A stretch of 64,000 nt of DNA from Conchocele bisecta. Lineage: Eukaryota > Mollusca > Bivalvia > Lucinida > Thyasiridae. Positions 22,806 through 35,000 of this stretch are shown one piece after another. The DNA lies in assembly GCA_029237695.1 (NCBI GenBank), contig CM055277.1, forward strand, positions 41,574,242-41,638,241. Direction: 5' to 3'. Both the position numbers and the translations under genes were made by a program. Numbering within the stretch: position 1 is the stretch's first letter; the number at the start of each line of letters is the position of its first letter. Below the pieces are notes generated by a model. The model saw only the letters and a program-made list of their open reading frames with translations, had not been told where the DNA came from and did not search any database.

Positions 22806-23195
22806 TAACCTATTTATTGGTGTTTGAATAAACAGCTAAGTTCATTTAAAGCCGGTTCAACATGTTCGATCCTACATTTAACCTGCTGTATTGGTGGGTG
22901 ATCCTAATATCAGAACGGAATATTTACATCAATATTCAGCCCAGAAATTAGAATGTAAAGCTGACTTGGCGCCAGGTCCATACCACACCAAAGTCACTTG
23001 GCCCCTTCCCCTAAAAGTAATAGGATAAGGAATAATCCTATTACACTGATAAGGGGTATAACCAGATTGAACTCACATACAAGAATGCCAAAGGCATACC
23101 CGAGGGCCAAACCAGGTCTCCTGTCGCGAATCCAGTAAGGATGAAACACCATTGTTAAATTGCCCATCACATGCTCCCAACCAAGCACCATTTAC
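22806..23195. mobile_element. S1 SINE-like element
   Basis: TATTGGTGTTTGAATAAACA GC, GTTCGATCCTACATTTAACC, GCCAGGTCCATACCACACCA, ending CCCATCACATGCTCCCAACC. Near complete; followed by an FB9-like core (23,195-23,335). Confidence 0.7.
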
Positions 23196-23384
23196 AGAAA
23201 CTGTGATATTTTCTGTAAATAATGTCTAAAGTTGAGGAAATTTTCACAGCAAATGCGGAATTCATTCAGCATTTGCTTTGAACATTTCGTCAACTTTGTA
23301 CGTCATTTACGGAAAATATCGTAAATATTTTATTTTGTGATATTGCAAATCTTCTTTAAATATGTGCAAAATCATTTCTCCTCA

Positions 23385-23560
23385 AATGAGAGATGGAATG
23401 ATAAAATGGGGCTTATGACATTCACAGTCAGTCAAGCTTCTAATCGACTACCACACTCCAGGAGGCTGATAAAATTGCACAGTTTGTTTCACCAATTACT
23501 GGTTGATCTGGGTATATACTAGTTGTAAAGGGAATAAGCCCCATTTTGTCTGACATAAAT
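23385..23560. mobile_element. FB1-related foldback element
   Basis: Short diverged relative with ATAAAATGGGGCTTATGACA at one side and AATAAGCCCCATTTTGTCTG at the other. Confidence 0.55.
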
Positions 23561-23577
23561 GATGTGTATAAAGTCAT

Positions 23578-24030
23578 TATATGTGGCTGTGACTGGAGAA
23601 ATTGGAGTTGCCACCAGTGTAGACTCTGACAGATAACGGTCTATATTCCTTATTACAAGCATGACGGGTGTTTCATTGATGGAATGGCGGACAGTGCATA
23701 TCGTGATAAGACTGTGCAGGTTGATCTGGATCTACATTGGTCACAAACCCATAGGCACCAGGGGGCCGTTTCACTAAACTTTGTACGACTAAAATGTTCG
23801 TAAGTGCAAAATTATGATAGTCTGTAAATTTCACATTAACAATATTTTCTTGTAAACAATTTTTGGATTTACATTTATTGAGCATAGGCTGCATATGCAG
23901 CCTATGCTCAATAAATGTAAATCCATCAATTGAAATTTCCAGACGATCCTAAGTTTGCACTTACGACCATTTTAGTCGTGCAAAGTTTAGTGAAACGGGC
24001 CCCAGTTCTCCAGTCACAGCCACATTTAAT
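23578..24030. mobile_element. FB1 element split by FB3
   Basis: FB1 opens at ATGTGGCTGTGACTGGAGAA, runs to TTGGTCACAAACCCATAGGC, is interrupted by FB3 at about 23,759-24,003, and closes with TTCTCCAGTCACAGCCACAT. Confidence 0.8.
23759..24003. mobile_element. FB3 element nested in FB1
   Basis: GGGGGCCGTTTCACTAAACT ... AGTTTAGTGAAACGGGCCCC with central GAGCATAGGCTGCATATGCA palindrome. Complete. Confidence 0.85.
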
Positions 24031-24129
24031 CCGACGGCATTATCAATTTGAATAGTCATTATACATGAAAGCGTATACTAGCATAAATGTACTTTGCAAC
24101 AAGCATAAACTCAGATTAGCCTACATATT

Positions 24130-24322
24130 TATACAGAGTAGGGACTAATCTGGTTGCTACGGATTGGTAGAACAAAATATGTAGATGCAGAGCAAACATT
24201 AAAGATATCTGTGTGACTACGATCGAGTAGGGACTAATGTGGTTGCTACGGATTGGTAGAAAAAAATATGTAAGACGCAGAGCAAACATTAGAGGTACAA
24301 GTATCTATGTGACTACGATGAA
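24130..24322. repeat. Two-copy tandem duplication, ~97 bp
   Basis: GAGTAGGGACTAATCTGGTT GC... is repeated as GAGTAGGGACTAATGTGGTT GC...; both include GGATTGGTAGAA and GCAGAGCAAACATTA and end GTGACTACGAT. Confidence 0.85.
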
Positions 24323-24334
24323 TTTGAACACTAC

Positions 24335-24600
24335 CTATTTCAAGGTGCATGATCATGTGGTTACAACAATGGCTGAAAGTGTGGAAAGCGTACCCACTCC
24401 AAAGAAAGTATTATTTGATATTTTCCTTAACAGAAAACAGATTTTTATTTAAAAAATGGCCCAGCAAACGCGTCTTCATGAGCTGCATTTGCTGGTCCCG
24501 GGTGTTTGGCACATACTTATGTCGTTTTTGCGAAGAATCGATTCTTCGCAAAAACGACAGAAGTTTGGGCCAAAGTATTTTCAGGCGCAATTCAGTTCAG
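24335..24600. mobile_element. Partial foldback element (family of 6,519)
   Basis: CAAGGTGCATGATCATGTGG TTACAACAATGGCTGAAAGT through to the central hairpin TTTTGCGAAGAATCGATTCT TCGCAAAA; the far arm is lost after about 24,575. Confidence 0.78.
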
Positions 24601-24711
24601 AAATACAATTTCTTACATTTCAACATGTAGTTTATAGAAATACAATACAGTAGTAGTGCGACAATGGAACATACATTATCGCTGAAAAATTGTACAATTT
24701 CTTATGGTGAT

Positions 24712-25390
24712 TTTAAAGGTACCTGCTCACTCAGTAGGCACAAAATATTCTTTATAGGAATTAAATAAATGTATAATTGTGTCACTATTCCACCAGTGCC
24801 CGCTATACATATATAATGATTTATTAATATTTATTTTACTGATAGCGACTCGCGGTGGTATCCGGCTATTTTCATATGCAAATGAGGCATGCTATTTTTT
24901 AATTATTTATACTAATTGAATGTGTCACCTGAAAAAATAATATTTTCGACAGATTATGAAGTATGATCATTGCACATCAAAAAATAAATACAGATAATAA
25001 ATGGTAATGTCTGTTAACAGTTTCAGGAAACACAGTTATCGTCTCTGATTTACGTCTGATATAAAATGTATAATAATGCCAATCAATACGTGAGGTAATT
25101 GTGAATGAATGTTTGTTTGTTTATTAGTGTTTAACGGCCTATCAACAGCTAAGGTCATGTAAGGCCAGGCAAACGCGTTCGATTCCATTTTACCCTGCTG
25201 CATTGGGGGGAAAATCCCTAAATCAGAACGGAATATTTACATCGAGAACAAATATATTCAGCCCTGAAATTAGAAAAACCCGACCAGGTGCCAGGTCCAT
25301 ACCACACCAAGTCACTTGGCCCCTTCCCCAAAAATAGTATTACGAATAATGTAATACTCAAATAAGGGCGGGTATGTACCTTTAAAGAAA
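24712..25390. mobile_element. FB2 element split by S1
   Basis: Opens AAAGGTACCTGCTCACTCAG and closes GGGCGGGTATGTACCTTTAA; the interior matches other FB2 copies up to about 25,110, where an S1 copy (about 25,112-25,372, GTTTAACGGCCTATCAACAG ... CACTTGGCCCCTTCCCC) is inserted. Confidence 0.75.
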
Positions 25391-25482
25391 ACTGTAAACA
25401 TTATGTCGCCCATAACGTCACTTAGTTATAAAACCACACGATCCAACACCCTGATAAATGAGAAAATTCAATGTGTAACAAG

Positions 25483-25722
25483 AGTTGTCAGAAGACAACG
25501 AAGCTCGCCTGTTAGCAGCCTTCATTCAATCCTGAGTATATGTTTTTATCCCTTTTACCCCTAAATAACTGGCACAGATTGGTTCATGCTAATATTTGGA
25601 ATAGTTCATTAATCATACAAGGAACACTATTTTTAAAGTCTGAAAAATACTAACAAATACTATAGATCCAGATGTGACGGCTCGCGACGAGCCGTCTCAT
25701 CTGGATCTACAGTGTTTGCGAA
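25483..25722. repeat. Repeat pieces in the presumed CENPJ 3' flank
   Basis: AACAAGAGTTGTCAGAAGAC AACGAAGCTCG at 25,483 resembles the PL-B head. GATCCAGATGTGACGGCTCG CGACGAGCCGTC at 25,668-25,722 is a short palindrome that recurs diverged at 41,152. Both may be transcribed as 3' UTR. Confidence 0.55.
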
Positions 25723-25778
25723 GGTTGGCTTTGTGGTATTTAGGATTGTAAGGGCGATTAATATACAGTGTCAAACTG

Positions 25779-25907
25779 CTAGCATAGTCGATCCACAATA
25801 ACATTGCCATCTTTGTCCTTGACCCGCAGTCGGCCGTTGGAGTACCGCGTTTCCTGTCGGCCGTCGGGAAAAACTGTCTTCACTGTGCCATCAGGGTATT
25901 CGCGCTT
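25779..25907 (-). CDS. CENPJ: CENPJ last exon (G-box C-terminus and stop)
   Basis: 129 nt including TAG, phase 0 in (TCTTCCAG|AAGCGC). It encodes [34 protein letters not shown] and NVIVDRLC, then stops. [11 protein letters not shown]...G.QET.Y..GR.RVKD..GNV is the canonical C-terminus of CPAP/SAS-4. The 3' UTR should extend below 25,779; it runs into a short palindrome (25,668-25,722), and I saw no canonical AATAAA there. Confidence 0.97.
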   Translation of the reverse strand, partial: KREYPDGTVKTVFPDGRQETRYSNGRLRVKDKDGNVIVDRLC

Positions 25908-28900
25908 CTGGAAGAAAAAATCAGTCATCGTTCACTGATTGATTAACTTATTATTGGACATCTACATCCGCCCACCAGCATGGTCATTTATATGGGACAG
26001 GAATATACCCTGTAAGACAGCAAGACACACATTTCTAAGTCATTTGACCGTGAGCACAAGGGCCACATGGAAAAGCGAAAAAATGAAATTATGGATGATG
26101 ACAAATAATCATATGAAGTCTCAAGCTAATCCGAGTTACGGTAACTGAGATAGCAAACGTTCGCAAATCTCGGACAAACACATGAACAGATAATTTTTAT
26201 CGGGGTACATAACTAGTCTATCAATGGCAATTTGCTGTCACTAACAATGATTATATACATAGCTGTAACACTACTACAAGGTAGAATATTGCCACAATAT
26301 TTCCAACTACAGTACCGCACTTTATATTCCTGCGTGTGTATTTCGCGCTGGACGTTGGGAAACTTCATCAAAACTAGTCTATCGATGGCAGTTTGCTATA
26401 ACTGACAACGAAATAATACCATAACAAGCTAGAGAACTGCACCTTGTATTCCTGGGTGTGTATTTCGCGCTGGCCGTTGGGAAACTCCATCGTCTTATCC
26501 CCGTTCTTCTCGAGCCGAATGACGGTGCCGTCGGGGAAAATACTCTCCTCGAGGCCGTTGGGGAACAGGTACTTGATCGTCTGGTCTGTGAACGTGATCT
26601 CCTTCGTACCATCCGGGTACAGCTTCTCCGTCTGACCACTGAAATATACAGAGAATCTTACCCAAGTGTTGATTTAATATGATATTTATTAAACGAGTTT
26701 ACTGATTTCATAAGAAACGAGGCTATGCCAAGTTTCTTATGAATCAGTAAACTCGTTTAATAAATAAATATGCCTGGTTTCTTATGAAATCAGTAAACTT
26801 GTTTAATAAATAAATAAATATGCCTGGTTTCTTATGAATCAGTAAACTTGTTTAATAAATAAATATGCCTGGTTTCTTATGAATCAGTAAACTTGTTTAA
26901 TAAATAAATATGCCTGGTTTCTTATGAAATCAGTAAACTTGTTTAATAAATAAATATGCCTGGTTTCTTATGAATCAGTAAACTTGTTTAATAAATAAAT
27001 ATGCCTGGTTTCTTATGAATCAGTAAACTTGTTTAATAAATAAATATGCCTGGTTTCTTATGAATCAGTAAACTTGTTTAATAAATAAATATGCCTGGTT
27101 TCTTATGAATCAGTAAACTTGTTTAATAAATAAATATGCCTGGTTTCTTATGAAATCAGTAAACTTGTTTAATAAATAAATATGCCTGGTTTCTTATGAA
27201 ATCAGTAAACTTGTTTAAAGGTACATACCCGCGCAGTAGGCACAAAATGTTCTCTATAGGAATTAAATAATTGTATAATTATGTCACTATTCCACCAGTT
27301 CTAAAAATTACGAGTGCCCGCTATACAAATATAATCATTATTAATTATCAATTTACTGTTAGCGACGCGCGGCGGTAACAGTCTATTTTGATAATGTGCG
27401 GGGACGACGACTTTCACATCACGGCTTGCGGTGCGCATGCGCAGTATACTACGCGCGCCAGTAGGCTTCCCAATATGTAAACAAGAATATGAACATGTCG
27501 AAACGTCCAGGACGGAAATTGTATGAAACGGCGTCGGCCAAAAAAAAGGCGAAATGTCTGAAGGACAGGTAGTACAGAGAGAGAGAGTGGTTAATATTGG
27601 CGACCATATCACCAAATGGAAAGAGTTACGTGGAGATTTAGATTTGGACTCGAACAGAGATTTTTCTTCTCAACTTCCGATACTTCACTGCGCATGTCAA
27701 AGATGTGATATGATTGACCGTGTCACGTGACGAGTATTGGTAAAAATAGCACGAGGTCGGAAAATACCCTTTCTGGTTGTGGCATATAAAATGCGATTTA
27801 ACACCAATTAACACGCGCCGTAATTAAAAATAACTCGTTAGTGGGTAGACAAATGGCTCATATAAGGCATGACAGAAAATGAAAAATAGTAGTACAGTGT
27901 AACCTGCTGCGTGGGCATGTACCTTTAATAAAAATCATATTAAATCAACACAAATGTGTTATTATATTAATTGCATAAACACATCATCATAAATTGAAGC
28001 TGTACAGATTACCTAACATGTTTTCTGTGGCAGGCTCTGGTACTGGTCCAATGCCTTATCCTCTAGGCCACGGCCCATCCCTCAATATAATTGAACGGGG
28101 CCAGTGGAAGAAGGGGGCTAACTCCGTTTGGGAGCCCTCTTCTTCCACTGACCCAGTCAATATAACATAGCACAGCCATTGTTATCACTTCTCTGTCTGA
28201 CCACTGTAACACATACCGTTTATTTAACAAGGTGAACTGATTATCGTGAAATAATGCACAAGTGATTGGGTCCTTACGCTCAACAAACGAGTAAGCAAAG
28301 TGAACCGAGTTTGTTTAGCGGTAGGACCCTATCACGATAGCATTATTTCAAGATAATCAACTCACCTGGTTAAATAAACATTTTCTTACATTTCACACAT
28401 GATTCTTCATAAAAGCAAAGCAAATCAATGTAAAATATGGCCAAAAGATATGCAAATTAATTTCTGGAGGTGGGCCGTAGTGACGGCGACTGTCTCGCGA
28501 CTGAGAGGGTGTGTCCGAGAACAAAACTTGATTGGTCGAAGGAAACGCGTCATTACGACGTTACTGACGTCATTTCTCCATATATGGTAAGCACGAGAGT
28601 AGAATTGAAGGGATGAGTGAAAGAAGGGGTCTAACTCCCGTATGGAGCCCCCTTCTTCAATGAAGGAGTTCTTCCACTAACATCTTCACTATAATGTAAC
28701 AATACAATTGAAGGAGTCAGTGAAATAAGGAGGCTAACTCCCTTATGGGGGGCTGTTACCAGGTCCTCACCACACCAGTCACTTAGCAGCCAAGGGTTGG
28801 GTGGGGGGGGGGGGGGTGTGTGGGGGGGGGGGGGCCTGTTACCAGATCCTCACCACACCAAAGTCACTTGGCATGTGAGATGAATGTTGGAGAAGTAAAA

Positions 28901-31900
28901 GATATGGGGCCCATTTCACTAAACTTCTTACGACTAAAATGTTTGTATGTGCAAATTTATGATCGTCTGGAAATTTCAATTGATGGATTTACATTTATTG
29001 AGCATAGACTGCATATGCAGTCTATGCTCTATAAATGTAAATCCAATGATTGTTTACAATAAAACGCTGTTAGTGTGAAATTTACAGACTATCATACTCT
29101 TGCACTTACAAACATTTTAGTCGTATGAAGTTTAGTGAAACGGCACCATGGTGTTTCTGGCTGTGATAAACATGTGTGTCAAATTTTGCTATCTTGCAAT
29201 GGTACAAATACTGACTTACTTTGGGAACTGTAGTATCTCCAGACCATCAGGGTAGTTGATATGTGTTGTCTGGGCATCGGCGTAGTAGTAGACCTGTGAA
29301 CATGTGTGAAACATGCTTGTATATGTGGTTAGAAACTCAGCACATTAACATTATAGGGGTCACAGTTGCAAACACGTAACTCTGCAAAAACACCAGCATC
29401 ATCTGTAGCTGGGGGCCGTTTCACTATACTCCATACGACTAAAATGTTTGTATTAAAATGAAAATTTAGGATTGTCTGGAAATTTCAATTGATGGGTTTA
29501 CATTTATTGAACATGCAGCCTATGCTCAATAAATGTATATCCAATAATTGTTTTATACAAGAAAATAGTGTTAATGTGAAATTTACAGATTATAATAAGT
29601 TTGTCTTACAAACATTTTAGTCGTACAGAGTTTAGTGAAACGGGGCCCCAGGTTATCAACATCACAAGAACTTTTGTTACATGTGCGTAACTATATGGGC
29701 CAGTGTATTGGAATAGTCTACCTATCACATACGAGACGTGCCATGTGGTACCAATGAAAATGTGCATACGAATACATTTGCATAGGTGTCCTTATGCCTG
29801 ATTATAAACATTGTCAAAACATTGTTAAAATAAACTTTCTGCGTAGTCAACTCAGAACAGTGGTCAATTTGGACTACTGTCTGTTGCACGAAACCTGCCC
29901 AAATTTTACGGCTATATAGGGGTCATACCAGTTATCCGGACAATCCATTTATCAGACAAATGAAAATACATGTTAATTAAGCGCATTCTTTTGATTCGAT
30001 ATTGCAACGAATACATATAAGTCACATAGCTGCTTGCTGTTTCCATACCAATGTGAAGAATATATCGCCAAGGAAAATATTTAAGTAAAATTTGCTGATA
30101 AACATTCTCCAACTCGGTCCACAAATTGTTTACAACGTCAAAAGTCGAGCGGGGGGCACAATCAAGTGTGCCAATTACGTCATTGCCGAGTTGTTCTATA
30201 AATACAATAAATTCTATAAATATGGTGTTTTCCAAGAAACGAAGGGCGACTGATTTTTCTGCAGAACTACACAATGCTGTTTACACTGGTTTACAGGTGA
30301 TAAACTTATGATTTCAATGTGAGAATCAAAGTCATAAGACTATTATACTTTTGTCCGGATAACTGATTGTCGATGTTAATTTTTGGGCAATGTTACGACT
30401 CATGATCTGACCCAATTTTAAGAGTCAGAGAAAGATGGCACATTTTGCTAAATAGTTTACATGTGTTGAGAAAGCAAGAACCGAGGATTGTTCTGTGAAA
30501 ATGTTATGCCCGTAGCTGCGATTTCAAGAAAAATATCATAAAAACACTGCCATTTGTGTCTGATAATCTGGAGGATCCCTGTATATGTCTATGGGGATTT
30601 AACGTGTGGATTTTTTTCTAATTTCAGAAATATTGGACCAATTTTCAAAAATGCAACTTTTGTTTTCTGAGATCATTTCCAAGCTATCTAGCCAGGTTTC
30701 AGAGTCAATTTCCAAAATGTTTGTTTTTTCGACTCCTCCTGCAGCTGCTTCAGCTTCTTTTACCATAGAGAAATAATGTTTTGTAATAAAATCAATATTT
30801 GACAAAATTTTATGAAACTCTTAAATTTTGCTAAAATTTACTACCGGGTATAGTAAAAAAAATAATTTTTGCATTGTTTATCTAGCCATAGAATTTGGGC
30901 AGGTTTCGTGAAACACAGTAAATAGGATTGAATATACCGGTACCGTTATTGCAAATTATGTTGATGCATTTATGTACACAATGACCACGGCTCGACAAAA
31001 CTTTACAGAGCACGTTTTCATGCTCGATGTATGCAAGTTGAAGTCAGCAGAATTGAGCCCCGTTCTGTGTCGAGTATTGAAAACAGTTTTATAACCTTCT
31101 GTAGGTGGTCAGATTGTTGATAGAATGGCATAACATATTGCTTTAGATACGTACACAATTTAAACAAACAAAAAACATCTTTCTTGTTTGTTTCTATTGT
31201 GTAAATGTCTAAAATAGTATTACTGGTAGTAGGGCACCCAAGGCATGAAAACAAACTTTTTATGACATTTTTTTGTGACAAATGGGGTATATATTATACC
31301 ATCCAGGGATTCCGCTGGGGAAAATAAAAAAATCGCCACTTCAAAAAAAATAAAACAATTGGCGATAAAAAATTACAATTTTCGATTTTTTTTTATTTTT
31401 TTTTTGGATTATTTTTTGAAAATTGTAAATTTTTATCGCCAATGGTTTATTTTTATCGCCAATTGCGAAAGTGGCGATCGCCAGCGGAATCCCTGACCGT
31501 CCTTTCAAGTCAACAACCTGCGCTCGGGCCCCGGTACATGATCAAAGATAATTAAACTCACGACGCGCTGATCAGGCATCATCTGCTTCATGTCTCCATT
31601 GAAGAAGGAGACGATGATGGACTGGCCGTCCGCGGAGATCTCCTTCCGCGTGCCGTTGGAAAACAGGATCTCTCGCGCCCCGTTCCCATACACACGCTCC
31701 ACCTAGAATATTTTGAGATCAATTAAATTATTATGAAGACAATGTCAAAAGATCCATAATTATCACTGAACACAAACACCACAACAAGAAATGTACTCCT
31801 CAAAAACTTTAACGCAAAGTGGTCGCATGGGTGGATTATAGAATGAAAATATGGTTGATGACAAATAAGTACATAAAGTTTCAAGCTGATCTGATTTACA

Positions 31901-31968
31901 GCACAAGAGATAGCAGGTAGCCGAAGACTTAATTGCAAGTCTCGGACGGACGGACGGACGGACGGACG

Positions 31969-32004
<36 letters not shown>

Positions 32005-35000
32005 TATGGACAGGGTGGCATATTATATACAGACTACATTATATTTGTATTTTAAATATTTATACATTGCGTTGTATCTGCTCACTTCTACCACAGACTG
32101 TGTCAATTTTGTCACAGTCCGAAACAACCTGCACCAGCTTAATTAAAACAGTTAACTCAATGTTTAGCAATTCAAGGAAAACAATCCATACCTTGCCGTC
32201 GGAGTGCTGGGTCTCCTCATATTGGTTATTATCCCCCTTGTCTATGACGGACCTGTCCATGGCGGGCTTCGAGGCAAACTTGCGGGGCAGGTTGGAGGGG
32301 GCAGCCATGGACACCTCACCGTCTGTCTCGTATATAGTCACACTGCAACACGTGGAAAATTGCTTGCAAAAAAGTGCAGATACAGATGAGACGGCTAGTA
32401 TCTGCACTGTTTGTAAACACCGCTACACTGGTCACTATGGGCTGCCAGCTTACAATATGGTGTTGGCCTACTATTGTAGACCAATCATCTTACACATCCA
32501 CATGGTTGGTTTACATTGTTTTTTTTGTTGGGGTTGAATGGCCTATCAACAGCTAAGGTCATTTAAGGCCTGGTCAATGGGTTTAGTACTAAATCCCATA
32601 TATTACCTGTACAAATGGGGGGAGAAATGCCAAAATCAGAACAGAATATTTCCAATAAAAAAACTATATATTCAGCCCTGAAATCGGAATAATCCTGATC
32701 TGATGCCAGGTCCTCACCACACCAGAATCACTTGGCCCCTCCCAAAAGCAGTAGGATCAGTACTAATCTTACTACTTTTATAATGGGCAATAACCCAATT
32801 CAACTTCCAGGTAACAAAAGAGTCAAAGATAAAAACATACCGGAGGGCCAAACCAGGTAAATCATGATTCCAATAAGGAGGAACCCCTACTGTTAATTTA
32901 CGCTGTTACGTTCGCCCGATCAACTACCCACTCGGTTGGTTTATAATCAAATTGTTTTCCCGAAGGTACTGAGCCTAATTCAGTGACTAAATGACAATGT
33001 CGGCCATGCAGAGCTCCAGATAAGGTGCATGTTGGAGTATTGTACACACTCATTTTAGCAGAATACGCATTGATTATCAAAAGTGGGAGTACAAAATCCT
33101 CACAACAATGTGAAAATACGTATTGATTTTCAAACTGAGTAGCGAAAATACTGCAATAAAGTTGAAAATTGACTTAATAGTCAAGCTGTAAAAAGCAAAC
33201 AGTGTTTGCTTTTTGCAGCGAAAATAACTGAATTTTTAAATTTGTTCCATTTTTTATAATTTTTTCCGTATTTAATAAGGAGGAAAATAAATAATACATT
33301 GGTAAAAGTAAAATATGCATTGAATTTTAAATATGGGGGTATAGTCTCTTTAGATACAAAACTTATCTGGAGCTCTGGCCATGGTCATACTGATCTGGGG
33401 CTATGCTGGTCACAAAAATCCACCCCTTTCCCAGACAGTGACCCACACTTACTCTTGTGGCACTGCGACAGTGTCTAGTTCTTGTCTCGGTTTATCTTCA
33501 TTCAATGATGCCCTGAGTGTGGTCCCTTTCTCTGGATGGTTCCCGGCCTTATTGCCAACTCCTGTAGACTTGGAACCAGGCTTTAGTCCCGCCTTGTTAC
33601 CATGGCCGTGGTGAGCATTTCCTTTGATTGGCTGCTTGGAATTATGGGTAATGTTTGATTTTGACTGGTTCACTTTTGCGTTTGAAATGTTTGATTTTGT
33701 GGAATGGTTCCCGTGACTGGTTTCTTTCCTGCTATGTGATTGGTCAGTTGGATTTGCACTAGTATTGGTACCCGTTCTTGAATGAGGCGGGAAAGATGAA
33801 CTAACATTGATTCGTGGTTGGTTTTGCGAAGGTTTCAAATTCATGTTTGACCGGATACTGGATGTTGTAGATAGATCTGAAAAGAATGTACCGTAATAAC
33901 CAAAAGCAGGGCTCCAGATAAGGAAATAGTAATTGAGTATTGTCACTCCATTATTTCTGAAGCAATTATATTGTAGGTATTTCAAAATTTTAATTGGGTA
34001 AAATAAAATCACACTACTGTTTACACATCAACAGACAGCAATTATTGAATAGTTTGCTTCGAAATGAAAACATGTCTTGGCATTTCATTAGAATTGTCTC
34101 CAAGGACAAATACCTAGATGTGTTTCATGGAAAATAAGAAAAATATGCTATGTTTGTGGTCTGTTTATTGTTTTCTGCAGCATGATAAAAGTACCACAAA
34201 TTTTTTATTGCTTTTTGATACTCGCTACTTCTTATTTCAATTGTTTTTTTTTTGGCAATTTTAATTGGGTATTTAAGCAAATACGCAGCTTATCTGGAGC
34301 TCTGCAAAAGTATTTGGACACTGTTGTGGGAAACCCCTATAAAATAAGGAAGCAACTGATGAAGTTTGGTAAACATCCGACTAACATATCAAGAGATATA
34401 TGCCAAATTTGAAATTGTGACAGAAATGACTGATATTCACCCGATTGACCCAGGGTGGTTAGGTATCAATATAAGGAAGCAACTGATGAAGTTTGGCGAA
34501 TATCCGACTAACGAAATATACGAAATCAGGAAATATGTCCCAGATCCACGGCAGTGACCTATATTTTGAGAAAAGAAGGTCAATGTCACCCGAATGACCC
34601 AGGGTGGTTAGGTGCCAATGTAATGAAGCTACTGATGAAGCTTGCTGTAGCATATCAGAGTTAAAATATATCCAACACCATTTGAGACACGCCATGCGAT
34701 TTTGTACCCATGGCATGTGCGATATCTCATGAAAAAATGACGTCATCAACAGAAAATATCACATTTCAATTTTCTGTAAATATACTTCATGAAAAATCGC
34801 ACATGTTCTTAGGTGCAAAATCGCACGGCATGTCTCATTGAGTGATAAGTAGAATGGAGTAGTATGTCCATTCAGCAACAAAACCATATACATAATTGTA
34901 GCAATGACTGGAGAAATGGGGCTTATGGGATCTGTGACCAGTGTAGCTCCCGATCAAATAGCACACTCCTGTAGCCCGATAACGATCTATTTACTGCTTG

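Noticed and set aside
30599..30805. Minus-strand frame with coiled-coil-like composition
   Set aside because: Lies in the FB11 element, whose relatives at 45 and 62 kb do not keep the frame open.
31018..31281. 87-residue minus frame between CENPJ exons 16 and 17
   Set aside because: Phases already join exon 16 to exon 17 and the G-box is complete without it.
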